Assembly (NCBI GenBank): GCA_963776845.1
Contig: CAVZOJ010000023.1
Location: forward strand, 1 to 64,000
Length of the DNA stretch: 64,000 nt
Reading direction: 5' to 3'
Origin: Roseitranquillus sp963776845
Lineage (GTDB): Bacteria > Pseudomonadota > Alphaproteobacteria > Rhodobacterales > Rhodobacteraceae
Shown here: piece after piece, positions 1-9,124 of the stretch
Layout: each line of letters starts with the position of its first letter
Position numbering within the stretch: position 1 is the stretch's first letter
Program-made: the position numbers and the translations under genes
Notes under the pieces: model-generated
Database searches by the model: none
Seen by the model: the letters and a program-made list of their open reading frames with translations, nothing else
Told to the model about the DNA's origin: nothing

Positions 1-112
1 AGCTGAGTGGCGTGACCGGCGCAAAGCGTTTTGCAGTGGCCCAGCCTTGGCCGTTCACCCGCTTGGAGATAGAACATCGGACAGATTGATCTGGATTTCA
101 GGGAGGTTTCTC

Positions 113-1237
113 ATGGATCGTCGCAAGTTCTTGCGCAACACGGCAGTCGGCGGAGCGGGCACGCTCGCCCTCGCATCGCCGGCCATCGCGCAATCGACGC
201 CGCAGGTGCAGTGGCGGATGACGTCGTCGTTCCCGCAGTCGCTCGACACCATCTTCGGCGGCGGGTCCGACGTCGCTCGATATGTCCGCGAGGCGACCGA
301 CGGCGCGTTCGACATCCAGGTGTTCGCCGCGGGCGAGATCGTGCCCGGGCTCCAGGCTGCGGACGCGGTGCAGAACGCCACGGTCGAGATGTGTCACACC
401 GCCGCCTACTACTACGTCGGCAAGTCCCCGACGTGGGCGCTCGGCGGCGTCATTCCCTACGGACTGAACCAGCGCGGCATGAACGCCTGGCTGTACTACG
501 GCGGCGGGATGGACCTGCTCAACTCGTTCTACAACGCCAACGGCCTGCACTATCTGCCGGCGGGCAATACCGGCGCGCAGATGGGTGGCTGGTTCCGCAG
601 CGAAATCAACTCACTCGCCGACATGGAAGGTCTGCAAATGCGGATCGGCGGCCTTGCCGGACAGGTGATGGAGCGCATCGGTGTCGTGCCGCAACAGGTC
701 GCCGGTGGCGACATCTACCCGTCGCTGGAACGCGGCACGATCGACGCCGCCGAGTGGGTCGGACCCTATGACGACGAGGCGCTCGGCTTCTACCAAGTGG
801 CGCCGTACTACTACTATCCCGGATGGTGGGAGGGGAACCTCGCGCTCTGCACATTCGTCGGCAACGATGCGTGGGAGGGGCTGCCCGAGAACTACAAGCG
901 CCTGCTCGAGACCGCCTGCCGCGCGGCGAACGTCGAGATGATGGCAGAGTACGACTTCAAGAACCCGACCGCGCTGCGCTCGCTCGTCAGCAAGGGCGCG
1001 CAGCTCCGGGCATTCCCGCAGGACGTGCTTGATGCCACCTACGACGCGGCGCTCGCTCTCTACTCCGAGCTGCGGGAGAGCGACCCGGACTGGGCGGAGA
1101 TCTATGACAGCATGATGGCGTTCCAGGGCGAGCACTTCCTCTGGACCCAGGTCGCCGAGAACACGTTCACGTCCTTCATGCAGAACAAGCAGCGCAACAA
1201 CCAGCTGCCGGCGCAGTTGGCCGGGGGACAGCAGTAG
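113..1237 (+). CDS. TRAP transporter substrate-binding protein, TakP/DctP family
   Basis: Periplasmic binding protein that delivers a carboxylate, probably an alpha-keto or related organic acid, to the TRAP permease encoded next door. The chosen ATG gives a 374-residue protein starting MDRRKFLRN, a twin-arginine motif, followed by a hydrophobic Ala-rich stretch and an AIA/Q cleavage site near residue 26. The mature part follows the TakP pattern (QWRMTSSFPQSLDTIFGG at the start, a Trp/Tyr/Gly-rich middle). A longer in-frame start at 47 would bury the Tat motif and is rejected; GGGAGG lies 6-11 bases before this ATG. It converges on the permease genes with a shared hairpin between. Family assignment is firm; the substrate is inferred from resemblance to TakP of Rhodobacter. 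Confidence 0.9.
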   Translation: MDRRKFLRNTAVGGAGTLALASPAIAQSTPQVQWRMTSSFPQSLDTIFGGGSDVARYVREATDGAFDIQVFAAGEIVPGLQAADAVQNATVEMCHTAAYYYVGKSPTWALGGVIPYGLNQRGMNAWLYYGGGMDLLNSFYNANGLHYLPAGNTGAQMGGWFRSEINSLADMEGLQMRIGGLAGQVMERIGVVPQQVAGGDIYPSLERGTIDAAEWVGPYDDEALGFYQVAPYYYYPGWWEGNLALCTFVGNDAWEGLPENYKRLLETACRAANVEMMAEYDFKNPTALRSLVSKGAQLRAFPQDVLDATYDAALALYSELRESDPDWAEIYDSMMAFQGEHFLWTQVAENTFTSFMQNKQRNNQLPAQLAGGQQ

Positions 1238-1245
1238 CCCGCTAA

Positions 1246-1279
1246 GGCTCCCGGGGAGGTCATTGCCTCCCGGGGAGCC
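1246..1279. terminator. Bidirectional hairpin between the TRAP genes
   Basis: Arms of 14 bases (GGCTCCCGGGGAGG and CCTCCCGGGGAGCC) pair at 13 of 14 positions around a 6-base loop. The hairpin sits between the stop of the binding protein (+) and the stop of the large permease (-), so it can serve both. No clear T-run follows. Confidence 0.7.
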
Positions 1280-1282
1280 GCA

Positions 1283-3265
1283 TCAGTTTCCGAAGTTGAA
1301 GCCGCCGGTCGCGCCATCTGGTGCGTCCGGCTCGTCGTCCGCTGCGGCGTCAGGTGCGACTTCGAGGCTGTCCACGCTCTCGCCAGATCCGGCTTCGCTC
1401 TGCTCGGCGGCACCGTTGCCTGCTGCAGGCGCGTCGTCCGGCCCGGCTCCACCGTCAAAGTTGAAACCGCCGCTGACGTCGGGCGCAGCGTCCCCAGAGC
1501 GGCTGTCGGACCCGGCGGCGTCCGGCCCGCCGAAGTTGAAGCCGCCGCTGCTGTTCGCCTCCGGCGCGCCGGTTCCCTCGCCGAAATTGAACCCCTCCGA
1601 GGTGCCGGTGTCGGAGGTCGCGCCGCCGCTGCCGAGGTTCAGACCTGGCGCGTTCCCACCGTCGGTCGTCGCGGCCGGTGCGGACTCGCGCGCGATCCGT
1701 GCGTCGTCATAATGGGTCACCAGGCGCGGCACGAAGATAACGAGCAGGATCATCGCGAACTGGATCGCTATGTATGGCAGTACGCCGCGGTAGATCTGCG
1801 CCGTCCGAATCGGCGGCATCCGCCGACCCGTCACCCGGTCGGTCCGCTCCTCGGTCGGCGCCACCGATCGGAGGTAGAAGAGCGCAAAGCCGAAGGGCGG
1901 GGTCAGGAACGACGTCTGCAGGTTCAGGGACAGGATAACGCCAAACCAGATGAGGTCGATGCCCAGCGTATCGGCCACCGGCGCCAGTAACGGCACCAGG
2001 ATGAAGGCGATCTCGAAGAAGTCGAGAAAGCAGCCGAGAATGAAGATCACGATGGTGACGACGATCAGGAAACCGAACTGCCCTCCCGGCAGGCCCAGCA
2101 GCAGTTCCTCGAGCCAGACCTGCCCGTTGATGCCGTAGAACGTCAGGCCGAAGACTCGCGCGCCGATCAGGATGAAGAGGACGAAGGCCGAGAGCTTGGC
2201 TGTCGCCTCGACAGCCGAGCGCAGCGTCGTCCAGTCGAGTCTGCGCTTCGCCAGCGCCAGGATCAGCGCGCCGACTGCGCCCATCGCGCCCCCTTCCGTC
2301 GGCGTGGCGATGCCGAGGAAGATCGTCCCGAGCACGAGGAAGATCAGTGCGAGTGGCGGGATCAGCACGATCACCACCTGCTCGGCCAGCCGCGACAGCA
2401 GCTTGAGCCCGAGGTGGCGGTTGGCGAGCGCGATGACGTAGCAGACGATGACGGAAAGCGCCGCGGCGAATACGACCCGTGTCGCCGGCAGCACGTCGGA
2501 AAAGAGCCAGCGCGCCGCGCCGAGGTAGAGCACGACGGCGAGCGCGATCATCGCCACGAGCGACAACAGGCCCCCGCCGAGCTTCCGCTCCTCGATCGGC
2601 AGGGCCGGCACGGCCGCCGGACGCAGGATCGTCAGAGCAAAGACATAAAGGCAGTAGACGCCGATCACGATCAGCGCGGGGTAGATGGCGCCGAGGTACA
2701 TGTCGCCGACCGACACGCCGAGCTGGTCGGCCATGACGATCAGTACCAGCGACGGCGGCACGATCTGCGCCAGCGTGCCCGCCGCCGCGATGGTGCCGCT
2801 CGCGACACTCGGGTCATAGTTGTAGCGCTGCATGATCGGCAGCGAGATCAGGCCCATTGCGATCACTGACGCCGCGACGACGCCGGTGGTCGCCGCCAGC
2901 AGCGCGCCGACCAGCACCACCGCGAAGGCGACGCCGCCGCGCAGGGGACCGAAGAGCTGCCCCACCGTGTCGAGCAGGTCCTCGGCCATCCCCGACCGCT
3001 CGAGGATCAGGCCCATGAAGGTGAAGAACGGGATCGCGAGTAGCGTGTCGTTCGACATGATCCCGAAGACGCGCTCCGGCATTGCTCGAAGAAGCGGCCA
3101 GAAGAGGTTGATCTCGTTCGAGTAGTCTGAGAGCCCGACGCCGATGACGAAGTAGAATAGGCCCCCCGCCGCCAGCGTCAGCGCCACCGGGTAGCCAAGC
3201 AGCAGCATGCCCATCACCGAGATGAACATTATCGGCGCGAGGTTGTGGGCGATAAGCTCGATCAT
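1283..3265 (-). CDS. dctM: TRAP transporter large permease DctM with a repetitive C-terminal tail
   Basis: Membrane subunit that carries the substrate in TRAP transport. The first ~530 residues form a typical multi-helix DctM protein (LLGYPVALTLAAGGLFYFVI at the start; GAMGAVGALILALAKRRL in the centre; FLTPPFGFALFYLRSVAP late). The protein runs on to 660 residues, well beyond the family's usual 425-620. The extra ~120 residues are acidic, Gly/Ser/Ala-rich and probably disordered, with five copies of a G-[FL]-N-[FL]-[GD] motif (GLNLG, GFNFG twice, GFNFD, and GFNFGN as the last residues). Its start overlaps the dctQ stop (ATGA), so the two are translationally coupled. The tail function is unknown. 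Confidence 0.92.
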   Translation of the reverse strand: MIELIAHNLAPIMFISVMGMLLLGYPVALTLAAGGLFYFVIGVGLSDYSNEINLFWPLLRAMPERVFGIMSNDTLLAIPFFTFMGLILERSGMAEDLLDTVGQLFGPLRGGVAFAVVLVGALLAATTGVVAASVIAMGLISLPIMQRYNYDPSVASGTIAAAGTLAQIVPPSLVLIVMADQLGVSVGDMYLGAIYPALIVIGVYCLYVFALTILRPAAVPALPIEERKLGGGLLSLVAMIALAVVLYLGAARWLFSDVLPATRVVFAAALSVIVCYVIALANRHLGLKLLSRLAEQVVIVLIPPLALIFLVLGTIFLGIATPTEGGAMGAVGALILALAKRRLDWTTLRSAVEATAKLSAFVLFILIGARVFGLTFYGINGQVWLEELLLGLPGGQFGFLIVVTIVIFILGCFLDFFEIAFILVPLLAPVADTLGIDLIWFGVILSLNLQTSFLTPPFGFALFYLRSVAPTEERTDRVTGRRMPPIRTAQIYRGVLPYIAIQFAMILLVIFVPRLVTHYDDARIARESAPAATTDGGNAPGLNLGSGGATSDTGTSEGFNFGEGTGAPEANSSGGFNFGGPDAAGSDSRSGDAAPDVSGGFNFDGGAGPDDAPAAGNGAAEQSEAGSGESVDSLEVAPDAAADDEPDAPDGATGGFNFGN

Positions 3266-3840
3266 GCGCCGTCCCTCCCGTGCGCTTCGCCGATGGGGCG
3301 GCCCTCATCGTCGTAGCGGACGCTCTCGGGCAGGGGCAGGTCGCCGGTCAGCATCGCCGCGCGCTTGACGATCTCCGATCCCCCTTGCGCAATCAGAAGG
3401 AGAAAACCGATCAGCACCGAGAGCTTCGCCGGCCATCGGACCAGGCCGCCGGCGTTGTTCGACGCCTCGCCCGTCACGTAGGACGTCATGAAGAACGGCC
3501 AGGAAAGCCAGGCCATCAGCAGCACGAACGGCATCAGGAAAACGACGTGGCAGACGAGGTCGATCCAAACCCGCGCCCGTGGACTCAGCCGCGAAGACAG
3601 GACATCGACCCGAACGTGCGCGTCGTCACGCAGCGCCCAGGCCGCGCAGAGCATGAACACCGCGCCGAACAGGTACCATTGCAGTTCTAGCCAGGCGTTC
3701 GAGGACAGATTGAAGCTCTTGCGGATGACGGCATTGCCAGCACTGACCAGGACCGCCAGGAGGATCAGCCATGCGAATACGCGCCCGACTAGCCCCGTGA
3801 GCCGGTCGACCGCCCGCGCGAAACCGAGAAGCATGTTCAT
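3262..3840 (-). CDS. dctQ: TRAP transporter small permease DctQ
   Basis: Four-helix small subunit that partners DctM. The 192-residue reading begins MNMLLGFARAVDRLTGLVGR, followed by helices at about residues 16-36, 50-70, 88-110 and 135-155, and by the family signature LELQWYLFGAVFMLCAAWAL. The in-frame extension upstream to 4053 is Arg-rich and not like DctQ, so this ATG was chosen. The stop overlaps the dctM start by four bases. The last ~35 residues are a polar cytoplasmic tail. Confidence 0.88.
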   Translation of the reverse strand: MNMLLGFARAVDRLTGLVGRVFAWLILLAVLVSAGNAVIRKSFNLSSNAWLELQWYLFGAVFMLCAAWALRDDAHVRVDVLSSRLSPRARVWIDLVCHVVFLMPFVLLMAWLSWPFFMTSYVTGEASNNAGGLVRWPAKLSVLIGFLLLIAQGGSEIVKRAAMLTGDLPLPESVRYDDEGRPIGEAHGRDGA

Positions 3841-4271
3841 GAGGCGCACTGGCCTCTTGATACAAGATGCCCGGACGTCGTCATCAGCTTCCTCCCTCGA
3901 GCGTCGCCAGTCTACGGCATACTCGATAAGATCGTCCTCCGTAAACGCGGTGGCGGTAGCCGCTCGGCTGCAGACGCCACGAGCGAGTTCGACGACTTGC
4001 CCTTCTTGGCGACGCAGAAGCAGCCGGCCTTGCGTTTCCTGCCTGAGGTGCAACTCCGCGCGGCTCTGGGCAGTGGCTTTGCTCCAATCCCGCGCAGGCG
4101 GGTCTCGTTGCGCTCGCGGCCTCGGTTTCGCCGTCTATGGGCGCCGCCACGCAGAAAACTCGCCGGAGGGCAAATTGCCTCATGCTTTCTTGCGGGCGAA
4201 CCATCTTGAGCGATCCGACGTTAGGCACAGTTGCTTCCCGACTGCCGCGGATCCAAAACTTTGGAGCTTAC
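3841..4271. other. Divergent intergenic region between dctQ and the polyketide synthase
   Basis: About 430 bases separating a minus-strand operon (dctQM) from a plus-strand operon. It must contain promoters for both, but I see no convincing operator or riboswitch. The synthase frame stays open upstream to 4137, with an ATG at 4182 that has GGAGGG 11 bases ahead; that stretch does not resemble the synthase family and may be leader. Confidence 0.5.
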
Positions 4272-5345
4272 TTGACACACGCCCACATCAACCGCATCGC
4301 GACCGCAGTGCCGGATCACGAGGTGCACGAATATTTCTTGCGCTTCGCAGCCGCCAGCCTCGCACAGCAGCCGCGACATCAGGCACTTTTTCGCAAGATG
4401 GCGGAGAAGGCGGGCATCGAGAACCGCTACTCGTGTTTCGCCCCGGCGGACGATCCCGAAGGGCTGATCGTCGACAAGGCCGGCGTCTTCAGGCGGGGGG
4501 CGTTCCCCAGCACTGCCACGCGGATGGACATGTACGAGGGCGCGGCGGCAGATTTGGCGATGCAGGCCATTCGCCGCCTCGACATCGGAGACGAACGCAA
4601 GACGATCAGCCACCTCATCGTGGCGAGTTGCACCGGTCTCTCAGCCCCCGGCCTCGATCTTGAGATTGTCCACCGGGCCGGCCTCTCGCCGTCGGTCGAG
4701 CGCACTTTGATCGGCTTCATGGGGTGCTACGCGGCCATCAACGCCCTAAAGCTCGCCCACCACATCGTTCGGTCCGAGCCGGAAGCGCGGGTTCTCGTCG
4801 TCAACTGCGAGCTGACGACACTGCATTTGAAGGAGACGGACGACCTTGAGCGGCTGCTGACTTTCTGCCTTTGGGGCGACGGATGTTCAGCCGCCCTCGT
4901 CACGGCCGACGAGACGGGCATCCGCCTCGACCGTTTCAAGGCGCTGCTGGCCCGCGACGCGCGTGACCTGATGACGTGGAGCGTCCGCGACGACGGGTTC
5001 GACATGGTGCTGTCGGGCCGGGTGCCGGCGACGATCCAGGCCGTGCTCGGCGGCAACGTTGCGACGATACTTCACGGAGACACCGTGGACGAGATCGACC
5101 TCTGGGCGGTGCATCCTGGCGGTCGGTCGGTTCTCGACGCGGTGCAGCGGACGCTGAACCTTGCGCCCGATGCGCTTGCCCCCTCGCGCGACGTGCTGCG
5201 CGCCAACGGCAACATGTCGTCCGCCACGGTGATGTTCGTGTTGGCGAGGATGCTCGAGGACCGCGCGACGGGCGCCAAGGGTTGCGGCATGGCGTTCGGC
5301 CCTGGCCTGACCGCAGAGACGATGACGTTCCGGATGGCCGCTTGA
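4272..5345 (+). CDS. Type III polyketide synthase (chalcone/stilbene synthase family)
   Basis: Condenses malonyl-CoA units onto an acyl-CoA starter, probably to make alkylresorcinol or alkylpyrone products. The catalytic triad is visible: Cys152 in IGFMGCYAAI, His281 in WAVHPGG and Asn314 in ANGNMSSAT (357-residue numbering). I chose the TTG at 4272 because GGAG sits 5 bases before it and the protein then begins THAHINRIATAVPDH, as homologues do; ATG 4182 or GTG 4137 would add 30-45 residues. The stop overlaps the next gene's TTG start, and the methyltransferase and FAD hydroxylase that follow suggest an SrsA-SrsB-SrsC-like phenolic lipid pathway. The starter and product cannot be read from the sequence. 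Confidence 0.9.
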   Translation: MTHAHINRIATAVPDHEVHEYFLRFAAASLAQQPRHQALFRKMAEKAGIENRYSCFAPADDPEGLIVDKAGVFRRGAFPSTATRMDMYEGAAADLAMQAIRRLDIGDERKTISHLIVASCTGLSAPGLDLEIVHRAGLSPSVERTLIGFMGCYAAINALKLAHHIVRSEPEARVLVVNCELTTLHLKETDDLERLLTFCLWGDGCSAALVTADETGIRLDRFKALLARDARDLMTWSVRDDGFDMVLSGRVPATIQAVLGGNVATILHGDTVDEIDLWAVHPGGRSVLDAVQRTLNLAPDALAPSRDVLRANGNMSSATVMFVLARMLEDRATGAKGCGMAFGPGLTAETMTFRMAA

Positions 5346-6043
5346 CCTTCGTCCCGGTCGAACGCCGCCTCGTGCCCGAGCTTCTGGATACGATGCTGCC
5401 GGACGCGCCCGCGGCGCGCGCCTCGCGCCGCGATCTCCGGCGCATCAACGCCTTGATGCTGCAGGCGCGCATCCTGGCCGGGCTGATGAGGACCCATGTG
5501 CCGCAACCGCCCCGTCGGATTGTCGAGCTCGGATGCGGGGACGGTCACGCCACGCTCGCCGTCGCACGCAAGCTGGCGGCGGCCTGGCCCGAGGCACAGC
5601 TGACCCTGGTCGATGCGCAGCCGATCGTGTCGCGGCAGGTGCTGGCCGACATGGCGGCACTCGGCTGGACCGTCGAGGTGGTGACCGCCGACGTCTTCGA
5701 CTGGCTCGGACAGGCAGCGCCCCACGACCTCGCGATCGCCAACCTCTTCCTGCATCACTTCGAGGGTGCGGCGTTGTCTCGGCTGCTGCGCGGTATCGCG
5801 GAGCATTCACAGACGTTCGTCGCGACAGAACCCAGACGATCGACATCCGCGCTGATCGCCGCCCGATCGGTCGGCGCAATCGGCGCCAATGCCGTGACAC
5901 GGCACGACGCCGCCGCCAGCGTCCGCGCGGGGTTTCGTGATGCCGAGTTGACGGCGCACTGGCCGGGAAGGGTCCGGATCGACGCGGCGCGCGGTCCGCT
6001 CACGCACGCCTTCGTGGCTTCGGCTCTGCGCCGTGCTCCTTAA
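5342..6043 (+). CDS. Class I SAM-dependent methyltransferase
   Basis: Rossmann-type methyltransferase, probably acting on the polyketide made by the preceding enzyme. Motif I is VELGCGDGHATLA around residues 60-72, followed by an acidic strand (LTLVDAQP) and a motif resembling DLAIANLFLHHFEG. The proposed TTG start overlaps the synthase stop (TTGA), which makes coupling likely; a GTG at 5372 is the alternative. About 233 residues, normal for a small-molecule methyltransferase. The role is inferred from the operon: a methyltransferase between a type III synthase and a flavin hydroxylase is a known arrangement for phenolic lipids. Confidence 0.82.
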   Translation: MTFVPVERRLVPELLDTMLPDAPAARASRRDLRRINALMLQARILAGLMRTHVPQPPRRIVELGCGDGHATLAVARKLAAAWPEAQLTLVDAQPIVSRQVLADMAALGWTVEVVTADVFDWLGQAAPHDLAIANLFLHHFEGAALSRLLRGIAEHSQTFVATEPRRSTSALIAARSVGAIGANAVTRHDAAASVRAGFRDAELTAHWPGRVRIDAARGPLTHAFVASALRRAP

Positions 6044-6166
6044 GCTCGCTGCCGGTGGTGCCGAGTTGCCGGTCGCGGTCGAGCCGTTGAGGCCGGCCGG
6101 GCACGTCGCCGTCGCATCTTTGCGGCATCGTCTTCTGTGCTGGAGCCTACTGCCCAGGCGCGCGCG

Positions 6167-7267
6167 ATGAGCCGGGTCGGAACCGCCGTGGTCGGCGGCG
6201 GCCTCGCAGGCAGCGCGACGGCGTTGGCGCTCGCCAGGCGAGGCCATGACGTGACCGTATTCGAGCGGGATCCAACGCCAAGCGACAAGGTTTGCGGCGA
6301 ATTCCTTTCGGAAGAGGGCTGCCATGAACTCCAGTCTCTCGGGCTCGACTTGTCTCTGCTCGGCGCCGAACCGATAGATCGCCTCCGGCTTCTCGCCGGG
6401 GGCCGAAGCGTCTCCTGCCTTCTGCCGTTCCGGGCGATGACAATGTCACGGCGCCTGCTGGACCCGGAATTGAGACGCCTTGCCGCCGCGGCGGGCGCGC
6501 GAATCCGGGTCGGTGCCCGCGTGACGGGCGCAGGCCAAGGGGAGGTTCGGCTCGCCGCCGAGCACATTGCGGTCGACCGGGTAGTTCTCGCAAGCGGGAA
6601 GCTGGAAGTACGGAATTTGAAGCGCCGCTCCGCTGCCGGCGGCCCGCACGACCGCATCGGTCTGAAGATGCACTATCGACCCGGTGACGCGGTCATGGCC
6701 AGTCTGCGCGGCACCATCGTGCTGTGCTTCTTTCCGGGTGGTTATGCCGGTCTCGTGCCGTTGGGGGCGGACACCTGCAACTTCAGCGCGGCGGTTACGC
6801 GCGGCGCCTGGGACGCCTGCGGCCGCGACTATTTTCGGCTCTGCCGGGCCATCGTCGCAGAGTGTCCGGCTCTGGCTCCGGTGTTCGCGGATGGGGCCGC
6901 GCTGTGGTCGCGTCCCGTCGCGGTCGGCCATGTCCCCTATGGCTACCGCATCTGGACAGCGCCGAGCGATCCCGGCTGGCTCTGGCGCGTGGGCGATCAG
7001 GCCGCCGTCACGCCCTCGCTAAGCGGCACGGGCATGACCATGGCGCTTTGCGGCGCACGCATCCTCGCCGGCTGCATTGCTGATGGCCACTCACAGGGAG
7101 AATACGCTCGGCATCTGCGGCAGGCATTCGACAGGCCGATGTGGTTCGCTGAACGGATCGAGGCGGTGTTTCGCGGTCAAAAAAAGCGGCAGGCCATTTC
7201 GCTTCTTGTCGACTACCTCCCCGGCCTTCTCACGCTTTCTGCGCGCTTGACGCGGGTTGGAGCTTGA
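6167..7267 (+). CDS. FAD-dependent oxidoreductase (aromatic hydroxylase / geranylgeranyl-reductase-like)
   Basis: Flavoprotein with an N-terminal dinucleotide fold (VVGGGLAGSATALALARRGH), an ERDP segment ending the second strand, a DKVCGEFLS substrate-domain motif, and the late FAD-contact motif WRVGDQAAVTPSLSGTGM. About 366 residues. It probably oxidises (hydroxylates) the polyketide made by the upstream genes, as in SrsC-type pathways. ATG 6167 was preferred to GTG 6137 because the dinucleotide fold starts right after it. It is 123 bases from the methyltransferase and probably in the same transcript. Confidence 0.83.
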   Translation: MSRVGTAVVGGGLAGSATALALARRGHDVTVFERDPTPSDKVCGEFLSEEGCHELQSLGLDLSLLGAEPIDRLRLLAGGRSVSCLLPFRAMTMSRRLLDPELRRLAAAAGARIRVGARVTGAGQGEVRLAAEHIAVDRVVLASGKLEVRNLKRRSAAGGPHDRIGLKMHYRPGDAVMASLRGTIVLCFFPGGYAGLVPLGADTCNFSAAVTRGAWDACGRDYFRLCRAIVAECPALAPVFADGAALWSRPVAVGHVPYGYRIWTAPSDPGWLWRVGDQAAVTPSLSGTGMTMALCGARILAGCIADGHSQGEYARHLRQAFDRPMWFAERIEAVFRGQKKRQAISLLVDYLPGLLTLSARLTRVGA

Positions 7268-7342
7268 GCGGTCTGGCGCCAAGCTGGGTGTTTAGTCTCA
7301 AGGTTTGATGGTGTGATCCTTTCGAGGGAATTGAAGGAAGCT

Positions 7343-8216
7343 ATGGGACAGGTTCGCAACGGGAGCGCCGCGAGCACGCACGCAGTCATCGTCGACGTGC
7401 GCTTCCCTGCCGGCGGGAGGATGACGCTGAGGGGGGGCGAAGCTCTTCCATCTGCTGGTGCAGGTCGCGGGGGTCAGGTTCGCGGATCAGGTGCAACACC
7501 GGGTGACGCTGGCCGAGCTGAACCAGACCTTCCACGCCACGCTTCCCGAGCTGGAGCGCCTGATCGAGGAGCTGCACACGACAACGCTTCGGCTGCAGCT
7601 GACGGACGCGCGAGGACGCCGCTTCACCAAATCCGGCCCGATCCTGTCGGACGTGGAGCGCGAGGACGAGCGGGAGGCGCAGGCCGAGCTGCGGTTCGAG
7701 TTCTCACCAGCTCTACGCCGGGCCATCGCGAACAGCAGCCATTGGGCGGTCATATCGAGGCGGGCGGTGCTGGCGTTCACGAGCAAGTACGCGCTGCGGC
7801 TCTATGGCGTCTTGGCGCTGCGGGCTGGGCTGCGGAAGGCCTCCGAGGACCTCGCTTTGAGCGACCTCCGCGAGCTGCTGCGCGTCGGGCCGGAGAAGCT
7901 CACGACGTGGAAGGACTTTAAGCGGCGGACGCAAGACCCTGCCTTGGCCGAGATCAACCAGCTGGCCGGCTTCCATGCTGGGTATGTCCCGATCACGCGG
8001 AGACGGCGGGTGGTGGGGGTGACACTGACGTGGGGCGTGAAGGACCACGCAGCAGGGGTCGAGGCGATGAAGGAACTGAACCAGCCGAAGGTCGGGAGAA
8101 AGGCGCGGCGGGAAGGCAAGGCCGAGCTGAGCGCCAAGGCCGAGGACCGGGCGCGGGAGGAGCTGGCGCAGGCATTGGCTGAGGCTCCACCGCGGAACGC
8201 GACGGAAGGAGAGTAG
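7343..8216 (+). pseudogene. Plasmid replication initiator (Rep_3-like), split by one frameshift
   Basis: The N-terminal part (MGQVRNGSAASTHAVIVDV, then FPAGGRMTLRG) reads from ATG 7343, which has AAGGA 5 bases ahead. The rest (AKLFHLLVQVAGVRFADQ onward) continues one frame away to the stop at 8216. The switch lies in a run of seven G at 7431-7437; six G would give one open gene of about 290 residues. The body has winged-helix-like blocks typical of Rep_3 plasmid initiators (RRAVLAFTSKYALRLYGVLA; LALSDLRELLRVG) and a charged C-terminus. It suggests a plasmid-derived segment now in the chromosome. The indel could be genuine decay or a homopolymer error. Confidence 0.72.
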
Positions 8217-8217
8217 C

Positions 8218-8556
8218 TTGAAGCGGTTGGCCCCCGAGTTCTTTCAGACGATCGAGTGGGCGCTGCTGTTGGGTCTGCTTCTCTATGTCAGCAACATTAT
8301 CGACAACGTCTTCTACACGGCATTTCTAAAGGGAACTGCACTTCTCGGCTATGGCCTGATGGGCGCCCACTACCTGCCCCTTCTCAACGAGCTGGCTCAC
8401 GCCATCACGGCGGACTGGAAGAAGCCCCACGCAAGGAACGGCATCTTGGTGGTCGGGGCCTTGATATACACCCTCACCTACATTGTCGGCATCGAGATCA
8501 CCAAGGAGATCGCCCGTCTATCAGTCGGCTCAGAGCAACAGGACCAAGATCAATGA
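8218..8556 (+). CDS. Small membrane protein of unknown function
   Basis: Not recognised. A 112-residue product with three hydrophobic segments at about residues 12-30, 36-56 and 74-95, and a polar end. The TTG start is 2 bases after the Rep stop and has a good Shine-Dalgarno sequence (AAGGAGAG), so it is probably co-translated with the Rep gene. The position suggests a plasmid maintenance or membrane-anchoring accessory gene, but that is only inference. Confidence 0.55.
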   Translation: MKRLAPEFFQTIEWALLLGLLLYVSNIIDNVFYTAFLKGTALLGYGLMGAHYLPLLNELAHAITADWKKPHARNGILVVGALIYTLTYIVGIEITKEIARLSVGSEQQDQDQ

Positions 8557-8653
8557 ACCCTGCGCTCATCGCCACAGTTGACCCGAAGGCGTCCCAAGCG
8601 GAACGTCTCTGACACGCCCCGGTGAGACGGCGAGGAACAGAGGCGGGACAGGC

Positions 8654-9124
8654 ATGAGCTACACGCTGCGAGAGGCGGCGGCCGAGGCGGGCTGCAGCCG
8701 GTCAACGATCCATCGGGCTATCAAGAGCGGGCGTCTCTCTGCGCGGCGTGGGGAAGACGGGTCCTATGCAATCGACCCGGCCGAGCTGGCGCGGGTGTTC
8801 CCTAGGTACGCGCACGGGACGTCACAACGGGTCGATGCGGAACAGGGACGGGCCGGGGGGCGTGACGGCATCGACGTTCTCTTGGTCAAGGTCGAGATGC
8901 TTGAGGCGCAGCTGAGGCGTGAGCAGGAAACGGTCGAGGACCTCCGCAGCCGCTTGGACAGGGCCGAGGAGCGGGCTTTCGCGTTGGCGGCTGGGCGAGG
9001 CGGGACTGTGGGAGCGGCTGAGGAGCTGGGCGGGGGTCTGAGGAAGTCTACTGCGTCTCCTCCGTTTTCTCCATCCATGCCTCTGTTCCCATTCACTCTA
9101 TCTCCCAAGCCGTGGCGAAGCTGA
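8654..9124 (+). CDS. Helix-turn-helix protein with coiled coil, probably frameshifted near its end
   Basis: Residues 1-45 form a MerR/excisionase-like DNA-binding unit (LREAAAEAGCSRSTIHRAIK, then SGRLSARRGEDGSYAID). Residues ~75-112 form a heptad-rich coiled coil (VEMLEAQLRREQETVEDLRS). Such proteins often sit beside Rep genes of small alphaproteobacterial plasmids. From about base 9000 the reading becomes Gly/Ser/Pro-rich and unlike the rest. In the neighbouring frame bases 9003-9041 read GLWERLRSWAGV-stop, a much more natural ending, so a one-base indel near 9000 is likely and the true end may be 9041. Confidence 0.55.
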   Translation: MSYTLREAAAEAGCSRSTIHRAIKSGRLSARRGEDGSYAIDPAELARVFPRYAHGTSQRVDAEQGRAGGRDGIDVLLVKVEMLEAQLRREQETVEDLRSRLDRAEERAFALAAGRGGTVGAAEELGGGLRKSTASPPFSPSMPLFPFTLSPKPWRS

